Shown here one piece after another: positions 1 through 12,373 of a DNA stretch of 64,000 nt. The position numbers were made by a program, and so were the translations under genes. Origin of the DNA: Basidiobolus meristosporus CBS 931.73 (taxonomy: Eukaryota > Basidiobolomycota > Basidiobolomycetes > Basidiobolales > Basidiobolaceae). The stretch is from the NCBI GenBank assembly GCA_002104905.1, contig MCFE01000016.1, forward strand, positions 1 to 64,000, in the 5' to 3' direction. The number at the start of each line of letters is the position of its first letter. The stretch's first letter is position 1. The notes under the pieces are model-generated. The model was not told the origin of the DNA. It searched no databases and was given only the letters and a program-made list of their open reading frames with translations.

Positions 1-2023
1 CTTACGTTAGTACTGTAAGCATGGAGTGATAAAGCCAAAATCTTATTTTTATTTCGAACAATAGTTTCCAGTTCGCTGCTTGTGAATTGGAGAAGCAGGT
101 AATTGATTTATCAAGGATTACGAGAAAGCACTTTATGCTCATTATGCTTTATAGACATTGTTTATGAACAATGACCCATTCTTTTCAATCAGCTCGCAAA
201 AATTTGGTTGGTAGTTATCTTCTTGCTTTGAAAGTATAAGGCCCTAACGTTGCAACTCAGATGGCAGCTGGGTACTCGTCTATCGCAGCGAAATATGCAA
301 TTCCACAAACACACCTCAATGGGACGCTTTCAATGGTATGAACAGATTAAACTTAACGTCGTGGTGGCTCGGATCACTAAAGGTGGGATTCGCAGGGCCA
401 CTGGCAAAATTCACGGACGATGAAAATGATGGAAGGCTGCTCATCCAAGTTTATGATCACCGTCGGAACGGAGGTTCGTGACATGGGCAATTGCTGGTCC
501 AGGAAGTAGTGGCCTTAACATCTCATAAACTATTCAGGTCACGTCTTGATTGGTGAAATTCAAACAACTATCCAACAACTTGTTGCATCGAAAGGGAAAA
601 ACCTGGCTTTGGTGAATGAAGCAAAAGCCAATTCAAACCCTGGAATCCTCAGTATTGAAGAATTTTCAGTGGAGAGGAAATTCACGTAATGTCATTGTTG
701 GTTGTTTGTAGCTATAGTTACCTCTCGGCTAATGCGCTGCGTAGTTTCTATGAATATATTTCTGGGGGAGCACATATCAACTTGAGCGTAGCCATCGACC
801 TCAGCAGCTCCAATGGTAATCATGGCTACCATGTGGGTTTGAAACAGCGTTAATTTATGGTGAGCATAGGTGATCCGAAGAATCCTCAATCCCTCCATTA
901 TCAAAATCCCAGGGAAAGTAACCAGTACCAAAGGGCAATCATGGATTTGGGTGAGTTGCAATGCAGGCTTCTCTGGCGATGCAAATCTAACATTCTGTAC
1001 AGGAAACATCCTCGAGAGATATGATCAAGATAAACTGTTTCCGGTAAGTTCCACCTGCATTTCCAGATTTTCAAGACACATTGCTAACGCCGAAGTTAAA
1101 GGTATTTGGCTTTGGTGCAAAATCCAATGACGCCCAATCCACACATTTGATTACTCTTTGTGAACGGGTAAGTGATCCTGTGTTTGATGACCGTGTGTGA
1201 GAGTGATGTTGATGTCTATCAACAGGCGACAGGAATCAAAGGAGTTTTAGAAGCATACAACCAAGCACTGCTTACTGTCCAACCTTCGGAGCCCACCTAT
1301 CTTTCGCAGGTCTGGTAGAGGCGTGATGATATTTATGTTCCTATATTGAAGCTGATGTCTTGATTAAGGTGATTGACGAAGCATGTAGCAGATTGGAGTA
1401 TGATTTGGCTCAAGCGCGTAGAACTTCTTCTTACATTCAACACTATCACGTCCTGCTGATTATCACCGATGTAAGAGTTCTTAGGAGGAGGTAGGCTAAT
1501 GAGATATCCTAACGCGCCTGGTAATAGGGGAACATCGACGATATGGAGAACACAATCGGCTCGATCATCCGCGCCTCTGAATTACCATTGAGTATTATTA
1601 TCGCAGGCGTGGGATTCAATGACTTCACAAACATGGAAGTATTAGACTCCGATGAGAAAATACTTACGGTAGCGTGTTTTTATGTTATTACTCTATTCTC
1701 ATTGGCATACTCAACTTCAAATGACGTGTTTATAGCTCAATGGCCAAACTGCCAAAAGGTAATATTCTCGCGAATTCCCTGCGATGCATTTTCTTACATT
1801 TTCAAACAGAGACATCGTTCAGTTTGTGCCTCTAAACCAATTTCAGGGTCTTAACTCTCATAAGCTCACTAGAGCTGTAAGTTGGACACATCCACCTAGC
1901 CCGCGTTTCCCCGCTCCCACTAACGTATTCCCTTGCCTTAAGGTGCTAACCGAGATTCCTGATCAATTCATGGAGTACATGAACAATCAACAAATACCCC
2001 CTCCTAAGCAGAGGCTGCACTAA
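1..2023 (+). CDS. Copine family protein, 5' end outside window
   Basis: Copines are soluble proteins with two C2 domains and a copine/von Willebrand A-like domain that bind membranes in response to calcium. Visible pieces in order are: a C2B start with a DPFFSIS segment (about 170-200); the end of C2B with IGEIQTTIQQL (about 545-670); the copine domain opening with EYISGGAHINLSVAIDLSSSNG split over the 725-825 exon; SLHYQNP (about 885); ERYDQDKLFP; VFGFGAKSND (about 1100); an acidic LLIITDGNIDD segment across an intron near 1470-1540; and the typical DIVQFVPLNQF ending, with stop at 2021-2023. At least eight introns with GTAAGT-like donors interrupt it. The metal-binding DxSxS motif appears as DLSSS. 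C2A and the start codon lie upstream of the window or in the poorly readable first 170 bases. Exon borders before 700 are uncertain. The family assignment is firm because many copine landmarks occur in order. Confidence 0.85.
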
Positions 2024-4364
2024 TCTGATACTCTTGCTGGCTGCCTAATATCCATATCCTGGTGATGCAATCTCCACAATCACACCACCAACACACTCAG
2101 CACCGTGCACAAGCTATGTATTGGCCATCAATCGATATTCATGACAACAAATATGGATGCTTAAATAAATCATTCACGAGATCGTGTTTATTCATACGAT
2201 ACTAATCGGAGTACATTTGCTTGACATGTTGGAGCCTGGGTAGGAGGATGATGGGATAGCATTCGTTTGTACCGTGGTGTCAAAATCGGATATCTTGTTG
2301 ATGCGAAGAACAAGTATAAATGGCAATAAATGGTGATTTACAACAGTAGCCAATGTAGATGGCCTTGAGGGTGTCGATGCATTTGTACAGACGGCTGTGT
2401 ACCATTGTGGATTCAGATGCCCAACAGCTTACCGGCACGTGGGAAGAGACACTATAAGAGAACTGGCTCTTATAACAGAATATCTTGAAAGGCTGCTTCC
2501 CAATTCGTTGAACCACCAGGTTGCTCTAACTTTTGTATGTTTAGCAGCTGCATCCTTTGATCCGAGAGGCCCGAACCAAAGAAAGGGGACGTGGCGAAAG
2601 ACGGCTCCATCAAGAACATGGTAAAATGAACAAGACACAAGCCCAGAACCATGCAAAGTCCTATCAAAATACGAATTGTGCTGTACGGTAAACCAGAAGA
2701 CATGTTAAGGTACGCTGACTACCAGGTTAATGGACTACTGGTAATGGGGACGGAGACGCCCCTTATAAATGAATGAAGACGCTGAGTTAAATCAATATTT
2801 TTAGAATCCCCTCTCAGTTGATCTGCTCGGTAACTGGAGGACAGGAACGGAAGCAAAATGAATCAACCACTAGCTGTTTGGAAGCAGGTGACTTCCCTGC
2901 TTTTGAAACAGTGTGTTGATTCTCAAGTAATCCAAATCTGGCATTTGGTGAGGATGATGATGCAGCATTGATGGAGATAGTAAGTCCGCTGATAAACCTG
3001 TATAGAATCGGATCATCATACTGTGGAGATCAAACTTTTGGGTTATCATCATGGAAACCCCACCTTTCCCGCCATTTGCCTATGACACTCGATCTACAAA
3101 ATAATGGAGATGCGGCAAGGTGATTTGTCTGCGCGACACTCTCGAGAATGGGATATAAATAATTGCAGTCTGGAGCAGAGCGCGGCTGGCCAATTAACCC
3201 AGCAGGCCCTTGGATTCGAGCCAACCTCTCGAACCTTATTAGATGCGATCAACATCGTTCGGATTGTCTTGCAGGGAGTACTGTCTTACTGCCAAGATTA
3301 TCCAATGGATCATTCAAATCGACCAGTACCCTGATGCCATCAGTTGATTCATCATCTGGCTATCACTACGATTGATTCATGGACTTTGATACAATCGTGG
3401 GATCTGGTAGAACATCGACTTGTAATGGCCAACTAGGAGATCGTTGCGCCCAATGGATCAGCAGGACTCATGTACAGTGGTCGACCATTGTACTTTTCCA
3501 AGAAGGCCCATTGATTATTGCTACTGATTAGCACAGCTCCCATATTCCCCTGACTCTGCTTAGGAACAATGCTGGTTTGTGTCCAGTCGCAAGGAACAGG
3601 CAACCACCACAGCAGAGAGGCGCTACGACAAGCTCTCATGTTCGATCGCACCTTGCTCTCACCACGATATCCCTTTTGTTTGTGACCAATGATTTCGTAC
3701 ATCCGACTCCAACACTGTTCTGCAGTGTGCTAAGTGCTCTGATTCACCCATCTGACTATTGAGTGATTGGGAGGTTCTTGATGCATCACACTGCTTGACA
3801 ACATGATTGCTCCGTAGAAAACAGGCACAGTAGCATTTTATCTTGTACGCGCTTACATGTCCAATGATTTTGTAACATTATGTGGATTCTTGATCGTGGT
3901 TTTGGTCATGGAGCCAGATTTGTGTTAAACAACTTGATGTGGTGTGGAGCTTATTAACTGTGTTTGCTTCTTTTGATTCAAGTGTCTGTTGCGAAATTAG
4001 ACTGCGCCAGATATTGATCCCAGGCTGCTCTACGATCTATTAGACCCGTGTTTCATCTCACGTTGCGTGTTCGATATGCATCAGTGCCATGTATTGAGCG
4101 AACGAGGTCAGTTTGACAGACGTTAATTCAACAGCACGTAACAAACTATCGTAATGAGACTTCCCTCAGGAAAGTGCAAATTGCCATACCCTTCGGTTTG
4201 GGTTTTATCAGCGCGCCATACACCATTTTAAGCCCACACGCTTTCTTCCCGAAGAGCCAAACGCCACCGTCACGTTGACTGTAGTGAATCAAAAAATGCG
4301 GTGAATACTGTGTGGACAGCGAATTCCACTGGAAAATCAAGGCCGCTCCTGCTGAAAGTAGTGT
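2024..4364. other. Stretch without a firmly supported gene
   Basis: This 2.3-kb interval lies between the copine and the deaminase. It holds only short, mutually overlapping open frames on both strands, and no recognisable domain survives in any of them. The best candidate is the short minus-strand frame at 2470-2703, listed separately. Frames at 3104-3375 (+) and 3433-3702 (-) have fairly protein-like composition but no start, splice pattern or family that I can support. The last 200 bases are probably the 3' untranslated region of the deaminase. Confidence 0.6.
2470..2703 (-). CDS. Possible short membrane-anchored protein or first exon of one
   Basis: I do not recognise this frame. It starts with ATG at 2703 and encodes 77 residues. 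A hydrophobic stretch at residues 10-32 (RILIGLCMVLGLCLVHFTMF) would make a signal anchor, followed by a short polar tail ending in EAAFQDILL. A TATA-like TTTATAAG lies on the same strand about 60 bases upstream of the ATG (near 2763), which is why I list it. The frame may continue through an intron into the minus-strand frames at 2280-2516, but I could not find a convincing junction. It could equally be chance. Confidence 0.25.
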   Translation of the reverse strand: MSSGLPYSTIRILIGLCMVLGLCLVHFTMFLMEPSFATSPFFGSGLSDQRMQLLNIQKLEQPGGSTNWEAAFQDILL

Positions 4365-4856
4365 TTATTTCTTCAAAACATGAGAATTTGGCCGGAGACA
4401 TTCCTCTTCGAAACCTTTCAAGTGATACACTTCGATTCCGTTCTTCTCAAGCTGCATGGCTCCAGTACAATCTTCTACAAATTTTGGAGGTTCCAAAACA
4501 CCTAATACTACACGCTTGATTTTAGCCTCTATAAGTCGCTCACAACACGGCTTATTTCCTGAAAGACGTAAGCTACAAGGCTCCATTGTGGTGTACATCA
4601 CAGCGCCGTGTGCCTCTCCTAGGTCGCTAAGTTTTAAGAGACAGCACTCTTCAGCATGAGTGTTTCCAGGCAGTTCTCTAGAATAGCCTTCGCTAAGAAC
4701 CACCCCATTTTTTACCAAAACCGCACCAACACAATAGGCTGTGTCCACAGGGATGGATAGGTTGGCTTGTTCGATGGCCTTCTTTAAGAAAATGGCGTCC
4801 TCCAAAGATTCTGGTGGACAGCGAGTTAGTAGTGATTGATTAGCTTGGTGAGCCAA
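4365..4856 (-). CDS. RIB2: DRAP deaminase-like cytidine deaminase family protein (riboflavin pathway)
   Basis: This uninterrupted 163-residue frame encodes a zinc-dependent deaminase of the RibD/RIB2 type, which removes the amino group from the pyrimidine intermediate of riboflavin synthesis. The zinc signature is complete: HAEECC at about residue 75 supplies His and the catalytic Glu, and EPCSLRLSGNKPC at about 100-112 supplies the two Cys. The flanking SRELPGNTHAEE and YTTMEPCS segments resemble fungal RIB2-type deaminases more than nucleoside deaminases or tRNA ADATs. A GIEVYHLKGFE segment follows near the C-terminus, as in that family. Yeast Rib2 has an additional pseudouridine synthase domain, which is absent here, so this is the deaminase domain alone. 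The start at 4856 is the first ATG of the frame. The next gene diverges from it, with about 290 bases between the two start codons. The symbol is a family-level assignment. Confidence 0.82.
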   Translation of the reverse strand: MAHQANQSLLTRCPPESLEDAIFLKKAIEQANLSIPVDTAYCVGAVLVKNGVVLSEGYSRELPGNTHAEECCLLKLSDLGEAHGAVMYTTMEPCSLRLSGNKPCCERLIEAKIKRVVLGVLEPPKFVEDCTGAMQLEKNGIEVYHLKGFEEECLRPNSHVLKK

Positions 4857-5148
4857 ATTTACCTGGGTTCGAAGTTGCCATGCTACGTAGAACTTAGTAT
4901 CGGTATACGCAAGAATGAGTACTCATGCTATTAAAATAGTTAATGCATTGCATGTGATCTATCACTCGTACAGATCAAGCTTTACTTAAATGGTGACCTT
5001 ATTGATCAATATTGCAGAATCCACCAATAGAATTACGGAGAAGGTGGCCTTTATTGAGATTTATGTGGAATTTATTTGTGATGCAGACAACAGTCAAAAT
5101 ATACTAGCGAAGGTCAAAGTATTACTCTTCTTGTGTGCCAAGTTCCGG

Positions 5149-6836
5149 ATGTCTTTACTCAACTCAATATTCCGCTGGCTTTCAAGTACGTCAGAGGTGT
5201 TACCTATTTTAATGACACATACCCACATTTATCTTTAGTTCGGGAGACTGAAGATCAAAGCTCTGCCTTTACTCGCTCATGTAAATATAAAACTGGAAAG
5301 GTACTAGGAAAAGGCATGTTTGCTGTAGTGAAAGGTACTTAACAGTATATGTGTCTAAGAGGCATTAAAACCTTGATATTTTGAGGATGCTTAATACTGA
5401 GTCTTTCTATGTGTCCATTGTAGAGGCTATACACGTAAGTAGTCGTATGAATTCACCATTTTGACTGTTTTCCATTCAAACAGAGTCAACTAGATAGAGA
5501 GTGGCGAGACATATGCGGTGAAAATTGTCAGTAAGAAAGTTAAAGATAAGAACATACCTCATGAGATAAGCGTTCTCAAAAAAGTGTCAAGGGGACACGA
5601 GAATATTCTTTCCTTGATAGATTATTTCGAAACGCAAGAGAACAGTAAGCATTCTTTGCCTCCCATCCATCAACGCAATATACTAACGTAGGATTTGATA
5701 TCAACCAAGTCTACATTGTCACGGAGCTTGCCGAGGGTGGTGAACTTTTTTACCGAATTTATGATCGCGGAAGTTATTTTGAAAGGGATGCTGCCCATAT
5801 AGTGCACAGCATTTTAAATGGAATTGCGTACCTTCATGAAAACGGAATCGTACATCGAGGTATGACAGGATTAACTCCAGACCCCTAGAATTGCTTCAGG
5901 TTGATTTATCTTCATTTTATATCTGTCACTTACGTGTTAGACTTGAAGGTAAGAATCATGTACGGACTGAGGCTTCATCTGGCAAACGTTAAACACTTTT
6001 AAAAATAGCCGGAGAACATCCTATTCCGCACTAAAGATGAAGAGTCGGACATCGTTATTGCCGATTTCGGTCTGGCCAGGATAATGGATGATGAAAAAAT
6101 CCGCATACTAATGACTGAATGTGGTACTCTGGGCTACATCGTAAGTTGTCAAACATGGCGTTCGTGTAAATAGATAGGACCATCTAAACTCACTGGCCAT
6201 CTGAATTCAAGGCACCTGAAGTATTTGGCAACAAGGGCTATGGACAACCGGTGTACGTGTTCTTTACTCTCAATATCCCAGTACACTCAATGACCAATAT
6301 GCTTTATAATCCAGTGACATGTGGGCGGTTGGAGTTATCACCTATTTTTTACTCTGCGGCTACTGCCCATTCGACCGCGAGGACCAGAACTCCGAAATTT
6401 TAGCCATAGAGAGATGCGACTACGCTTTCGAGCCAGCAGAGTACTGGGAGGATATATCGGATGAAGGTTTGAGGATTGGTATAATATTCATATCCGAACA
6501 CTCACCAATTTATCGCTTGCTATAGCCAAGCAATTCATCTCATCGCTTCTTGTTCTTGACCCAAGCAAACGAATGACCGCCACCGAAGCACTTGGTAGTC
6601 CATGGCTTCGCAATTATATCCAGGCTTCTAAACTACCAGTTGGTGAACCGGATATTCTGCAGCAATTTAAGAAGGGATCGGAAAGACGCCGCGCTTTCCG
6701 CCGAGTCATCAACGTAATCAAGGTTGTTAATCATTTGCAACACAGCTACCAGATTGACATGGCGCTACCTAAAGATGAAGACATTGAGGCTGATACGCCG
6801 GTTACGGTGTACGATCCTGCAGAGAATGCGATGTAG
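5149..6836 (+). CDS. Calcium/calmodulin-dependent protein kinase (CaMKI-like)
   Basis: This is a serine/threonine kinase of the CaMK group. Exon 1 (5149-5185) encodes MSLLNSIFRWLS and is joined across a 53-base intron to RETEDQSS at 5239, which gives a short N-terminus as in fungal CMK proteins. The glycine loop LGKGMFAVVK is at about residue 34-43, the catalytic lysine is in YAVKIVSKK (about 5515-5540), and LAEGGELFYRI marks the hinge. Across introns follow VHRDLKPEN (5850-6020), ADFGLAR (about 6060), the APEVFGNKG segment (about 6215) and DMWAVGVITYFLLCGY (about 6315). The domain ends with DPSKRMTATEALGSPWL (about 6557). The tail RRRAFRRVINVIKVVNHL is basic and amphipathic, as expected for an autoinhibitory calmodulin-binding segment. 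There are about eight exons and the stop is at 6834-6836. An upstream in-frame ATG at 4990 is ignored because it gives a non-kinase-like leader. Confidence 0.9.
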
Positions 6837-7112
6837 TTTGTTCGTTTTGGCCAACTTTGCCGATCAGTCTAGCGGTTCACCGATTCAGCCCTTGGAAATG
6901 AAAAGAATGGGCGTGTTTATTTTAATGATTGTTGAATGAAATGTAGAATAAATTATCCCGAAAGTCAAGGAAGATGGGAGAAGTTGCATGTTTTGATGAA
7001 GATTCATTGAGATGATGTGATCTTGTCTACGAAATGGAGAAGGAATGGTACATGGTGTGCTGGTGCTGAAAGAGTAATATGATCAACGCTTGAAAAAGAT
7101 CAAAGTGATGTT

Positions 7113-8914
7113 CTAATTGGAATTCAAAATCTCCATAGTTCTCGTATTCTGCCCCAATCTAGTCATTTCTTTTTGTCCTGATCAGAATCGGAGCCAGCCT
7201 CGTTGGCATCACTGGTTGAACTATCACCAGCTGGACGTCCGTGGCCCTCCTGTTCGCGCACAAACTCTTCGATCAGTTCACGCTGATGAGGAGTTACGTT
7301 TCTGTAGGAGGATGAAATCGTATTAGTGACGCAACTGGAGCAAACAGGTATAAATCCAGAAAATATCCTTACCTTGGGATCTCGACCTTGAGCTTCACGT
7401 ATTGATCGCCATGGGCATTTCTGTTGAGTTTCTTGATTCCTCTGTTTCTCAAGATGCTGACATCCTCTGGTTGAGTGCCAACAGGAATCTTCAGTTCCAC
7501 ATCACCATCTAGGGTGGGCACTCGGATATTTCCACCAAGAATGGCAATATGCAAAGGAACCTTGGCATCAACAAAGACATTGGGGCCCTCACGACGGAAG
7601 ATACTTGAAGGCTTGACTCGAAGTCTAACATAGAGGTCACCCGCGGTACCTTTACCAGTTACTGGCATGTCGCCTTCGTTAGACAGCCTGATCTTGACTC
7701 CTTCGTCTACACCAGCAGGAATGTTGACGTTGACCGTTTTAGGTTTCTTCACTCTACCAACACCATTACAGCTAGGACACTGGCTACCAGGAGGGATACT
7801 TTTGCCGGTTCCAGAGCAAGAGTTGCAAGTACTCGCGATCATCCCAATCCCAATCGAATAGGTGGTCTGGCCTGTACCACCGCACACTTTGCAAGTCTCC
7901 TTCTGCTTGCCACTCTTCAACCCTTCACCATGGCAAGGATCGCACACGCTGACTGGGGAGATCGTGATTCGCTTGGTAGCACCCTTCACTGCTTCCAAAA
8001 AATCAATAGCCAAGTTGACTTGAATGTCATCTCCCACTGTAAATTGACTAGCTGGGTTGGATCTTCTGCCGAATCCCCCACCAAACATTTGGCTGAATAT
8101 ATCATCCGCGTTGAAGCCATGGAAACCACCACCAGGGAACCCACCAGCTCCAGGAGGCGCATTGCCATTGAAAGCAGCGTGTCCGTATTGATCATAGGAG
8201 GCACGCTTTTGCTCATCAGATAAAACCTGTTTACAACAAGATAAGTTGGATACACACTTGATTACCAGATGGCGCTGCGGAGCAGTGCATCAGCCAAGCT
8301 ATACCTCGTAGGCTTCTTGAATCTTGACAAATTTTTCCTGTGCCGCCTTATCTTTGTTGGTGTCTGGGTGGTATTTTTTCGCAAGCTAAGAAAAAGGGTT
8401 TAGTTGGCGATTGAGAATTGGTGGCAAAGATAACCGATAAGTACCTTGTAGTACGCTTTCTTGATATCCGATTGGGAAGCGTTACGAGACACTCCGAGAA
8501 GTTCGTAAGCGTCCTCTTTCATTTCCTGTGCAGGAGCTAGATTTCAATGGAGGTGTAAATAACGGTGGACCGGAGAAATGCGCTTCAGACCTACCAGTGC
8601 TATGAAAGTAACTCTAGAAAACCATCAGCGAATTGGACCATGGATACTTAAGAAATATGACAAACTACCTTCTGATGGGCTAAGCTGGGGAGAGCGCCTA
8701 AAACGGAGGTGGATTCTAGTAACCGTAAAATAAATAACCCTGATCTATATATCTAGTAAAAGGACACACCACCGAAATACCACATACCTTGAAATACATT
8801 AGGGTTGACAGCTAAGCGCTTGTTGAAGGAATTACCAAAGGTCAAGTTCGAGAAACCTCTATTGGGCCACACCAGATATGCCCTGGCGGTGCGTACGCAA
8901 TGCTTGGTGGCCAT
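7113..8914 (-). CDS. MDJ1: Mitochondrial type I DnaJ co-chaperone (Mdj1-like)
   Basis: This is a J-domain co-chaperone that stimulates mitochondrial Hsp70 in folding of imported proteins. The N-terminus at 8914 (MATKHCVRTARAY) is rich in Arg, Ser and hydrophobic residues with no acids, as in a matrix-targeting presequence. The J domain follows over three short exons (about 8270-8540), with DAYELLGVSRNAS, KYHPDTNKD (the HPD motif) and EVLSDEQKR. A Gly/Phe-rich linker leads into the large exon 7369-8088. That exon carries four zinc-binding repeats (CDPCHGEG, CKVCGGTG, CNSCSGTG, CPSCNGVG) and the two C-terminal substrate-binding beta domains. The last exon (7113 to about 7305) encodes PHQRELIEEFVREQEG and a polar tail, ending ILNSN at TAG 7113-7115. 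An in-frame upstream ATG at 8941 is an alternative start. Confidence 0.9.
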
Positions 8915-10254
8915 TGGAAAAGCTGATATAACAGAATTCATTCGAGTAACGTTTGTTGGTGTATATCTGCTTCAGGAATCTATTGAAGTCCACTGTCAAG
9001 AACCCAGTTTCGAAAATCCAAACCAAGTTATTAATAGGAAGAAAATTCGCAAGGTCAGTTCTCCGCAGCCCGACCGGCCCCACCTGAATTTGTTGGTAAT
9101 TCATTCCTAAAAAAATGATGCTTCCAAATTCTGTACAGCATCCGCGAGATTCCAATTCAATCATAAGTTACCGATCATAGATCGAATTCGACATCTCGTT
9201 TACGGATACTCATCAGCCGCCATGTCGTGAATTTTCGAGCATCATTCAAATGCTGTTGTGTGCATTCCGTGCTTCAACACCGATTCGCTGATGAATCATG
9301 AATGATCAGCCGTGATCCAATGAGTGCTCTGGATAGAATATGGGGTCCATCTATATCTAAATACTCTGCTCCACTAGGCCAACTCCCACATGCTTACCCA
9401 AGGCTGCCACAAGTGACGAAGTCTAATTTCTTGAAATTGCCTGTATTGCACCAACTATATAATCCAAGGTCACCCTCGTGCCTCTAGTGTCAGCTTTATC
9501 TGTGGGTATTCCTGACACAATCCCAAAAGCTTTACAATCTATGCAAATTATTACCTGGCACTCTTAATACTCTGTCAGCAATTTACGTTACGCCTGTAAA
9601 ACCTGAGGAGAGCTGACCCTTCTCTATAACCTTAATCCTGACTTCATGGGCCTTTCCAAAGGCCCAACTAATTTGTAAGTCACAGCGGTCCAATTATTTC
9701 CGGTAACTAGTGTCTAACAATTTATTCGCTTATCTTAACTGGAGTGTTGAGCTCATGGGCAACTCGTGGATTGAAGCCGCTCTTCTTACTTAATTTCCAC
9801 ACGTCTCATGCCTATTCAGGTAGAGGAAAGCGCCCCTATTATTCACGTCAATTTGAAATTTATCTTGATGGGGTTGGTGGGGCAAGATTGCTTATGAGAG
9901 CATGTGATAGGCGTGCCTAACGATTTCCAGATTGTTCATAGAAAAGGCACAAAAAAAAAAGTAAAAAAAAAAGAAATATACACCCACTTGCCCGCTATCC
10001 AATGGCTTTAAATCAATGCCTACTATTCGATAAAATAAGAAAAATATCCCTTATTTGTGTTCTTGAATATAATCTAATGAATCTTCACAGTAATTTGGCC
10101 ATCCATAGAGAGGAGATTTGGTTAAAAAAAAAGCTATGTGAGCGAGAATGAACATGCCATTAAATTTATTGACTTACGAGACATCTTGTCCGTTTCATCC
10201 TTCTTGGTGAAGTTCCCAGTCAGTCATTCAAAATCCCTTCCACTAAGCTTAGAC
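8915..10254. other. Intergenic region, two divergent promoters
   Basis: The region separates the divergently transcribed Mdj1-like and ubiquitin protease genes. The short frames inside it (for example 8859-9164 on the minus strand) overlap the Mdj1 5' end or lack protein-like continuity. The only notable element is a pair of A-runs near 9950-9972 and another near 10124-10132. Confidence 0.6.
9950..9972 (+). promoter_or_regulatory. Poly(dA) tracts upstream of the ubiquitin protease gene
   Basis: Two runs of ten A residues separated by GT lie about 300 bases upstream of the ubiquitin protease ATG. A further run of nine A residues lies near 10124-10132. Such tracts commonly act as nucleosome-excluding promoter elements in fungi. 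The regulatory role here is inferred from position only. Confidence 0.4.
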
Positions 10255-12373
10255 ATGGCTCCCCGTACTCCTGACATAGTGGACGCTTATACCCACGTCC
10301 CGAAACAGAGTGATTCCCTCAAAGTCCACAAGAAGGTCAAGAGCGGAAAATCCGCCGCTGGGAGCAAACACGGCTTGATTGACAAAAATGGTTTTCGTTT
10401 TCCCACCAAAACCATTTTTAAGAAAGAGCTCTCCCAGACCTGGGGCAAGGAATTTGGTGTTGGTCCTGGGTTGAATAACCTTGGGAACACGTGTTTTATG
10501 AATTCTGTGCTTCAGTGCCTAACTTATACCCCGCCCTTGGCATCTTACCTGTTCAACGAGGGCCATAAAAAGACCTGTACGTCGTTAATGTCCCGATATT
10601 ATTGGCAACTCGGTTGTGTTTCTGATCCTTTGCTCTCTATTTCTTAGGTAAAGTCCCAGATTTTTGCGCCCTCTGTGAAATGGAAGACCATGTGACCCAG
10701 TGTTTCTCGGGAAAGAACACCTCTCGAGGATCCATTTCCCCCAAGAGAATCGCCGGGAAATTGAGAAGTATGTAGCCCAAACAACTTTCAAGTGGTTGTT
10801 CGGTATTCTAATGATCCTGCTACCTACCAGGCATTGCCAAGCATTTTCGTCTAGGCAGACAAGAAGATGCTCACGAGTTTACACGTTATTTCCTGGACGC
10901 CATGCAGAAGAGCTGCCTTCATGGTTACGACCCGTATGTATCCCAAACAATGTCGAACTCGAGTGTTGGATGTTAATGCCGAATTCCATATCTAGAAAAT
11001 TGGATGCCAGAATCAAGGAAACCACGCTTATCCACAAAATTTTTGGTGGTTATCTACAGAGTCAGGTGAAATGTCTCAGCTGTGGCTACGAATCCAATAC
11101 CTTCGATCCTATGCTCGATGTAAGCCTGGAGATCAGAAACTGCCCCTCGATAGAGAAAGCCTTCAGTTTATTTACCAAGCCTGAGATGCTTACCAATGAC
11201 AACCGTTACAAATGTGAGAAGTGCAACCGACTTGTCGATGCCCAAAAACGAATGACCATGTACGACTCCCCCAACATCCTCACCGTTCAGCTGAAGAGAT
11301 TCAGTTACGGTTTTTCGTTGCACGGCGGGAAAATCTCCAAGCCTGTCAGCTTTAGCGAGACTCTTGAGCTGAAGTCTCATATGAGCAGAACCAAGGTATA
11401 TTTATGTTCGTCTGGTTTCAACACTGCTTCCCTGAGGCTAACTTCCGTCTTTTCAGGAGAATTCCGGCACTTCTTACAAGCTCTTCGGCGTGTTGGTGCA
11501 CGCTGGTGGATCTTGCCACTCCGGCCATTACTACTCATTTGTCAAAGCCCCCAATGGATCCTGGTACTGCATGAACGACTGTTCGGTAAGTGCCAAGTGT
11601 ATTTATTCTACAAGTACAGCTCGCTAAAGGGCATGGAGTCTTCAGGTCGAACCAGTCAGCTTGAATACAGTGCTCAAGCAAAATGCCTATATGCTATTCT
11701 ATGCAAAGGATCAGCACCACTCTGACTCCCATAAGAAATCTGCTGAGGTAGAGTTAGTCCTGGGAATGCTGTGCTTGTTCTCCTGTATCCTGACGACCAT
11801 GCTTTTTGTAATCAACAGAAATCTCGCGCTCACCAAATGAATCCTGATCTCAATGGTAAAGCCGACCACCCTCGCTCGGCTGCACCCGAGAATGGTGATG
11901 TCCCTAGCGTGGAGCCAGTGAGGTCCGTCAAAACGGAACTACTGGATCGAGCCAGGGAAAGAGCGGAGCTAAAGAAGAAAGAGATTAAGCATGAGAAATC
12001 CACAGTGTTTGCTCGTATCGCTGATTCCATCATAAGCCATTCCAAGCAAGCCATTTCAAGTGAGACAAGTACCCCCACTGCTCACAATGAGGACAAGTCT
12101 GAGAGACAACAGGATGAAGTTCGCGTTAGCAGTCCAGACATTAGTGACGATGGCAGCACCACCAGTATCAGTACCTCCAATTGGGTCGTCTCAGACTCCA
12201 GTGCCAATTTACTTAATTCCGCAAGTAGTCAAAGCAACGGATGGATCATCAAATCCGTTGGGCAGGAGAAGGGCGATGATTCAAAAGTGCAGCAGAAGAA
12301 ATCCAAGAAGAGAGTACACGAGGATCCCTACATGTCTTTGAAGTCAAAGAGATCCAAAATTGCTGCCCACTAA
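10255..12373 (+). CDS. Ubiquitin-specific protease (USP36/42-Ubp class, family C19)
   Basis: This cysteine protease removes ubiquitin from proteins. The ATG at 10255 begins [12 protein letters not shown], followed by a basic linker. The Cys box [17 protein letters not shown] (about 10470-10520) carries the catalytic Cys. Later exons carry [10 protein letters not shown] (about 10670), [18 protein letters not shown] (about 10855), the Zn-ribbon halves CLSC and CEKC (about 11070 and 11210), [10 protein letters not shown] (about 11273) and the His box [19 protein letters not shown] (about 11520-11580). The C-terminal exon (about 11821-12373) is a low-complexity charged tail rich in Lys, Glu and Ser, ending with basic [10 protein letters not shown] and [10 protein letters not shown] runs. 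Those runs look like nuclear or nucleolar targeting signals, which fits the USP36/Ubp10 group. At least seven exons are needed. The GTG-initiated extension upstream of 10255 is discarded. Exact paralogue is uncertain. Confidence 0.88.

Noticed and set aside
3185-3240. Sequence resembling a tRNA B box (GGCTCGAATCC on the minus strand)
   Set aside because: No matching A box, acceptor stem or anticodon arm could be found at tRNA distance.
8859-9164. 101-codon minus-strand frame overlapping the Mdj1 start
   Set aside because: It overlaps the Mdj1 presequence exon in another frame and has no features.
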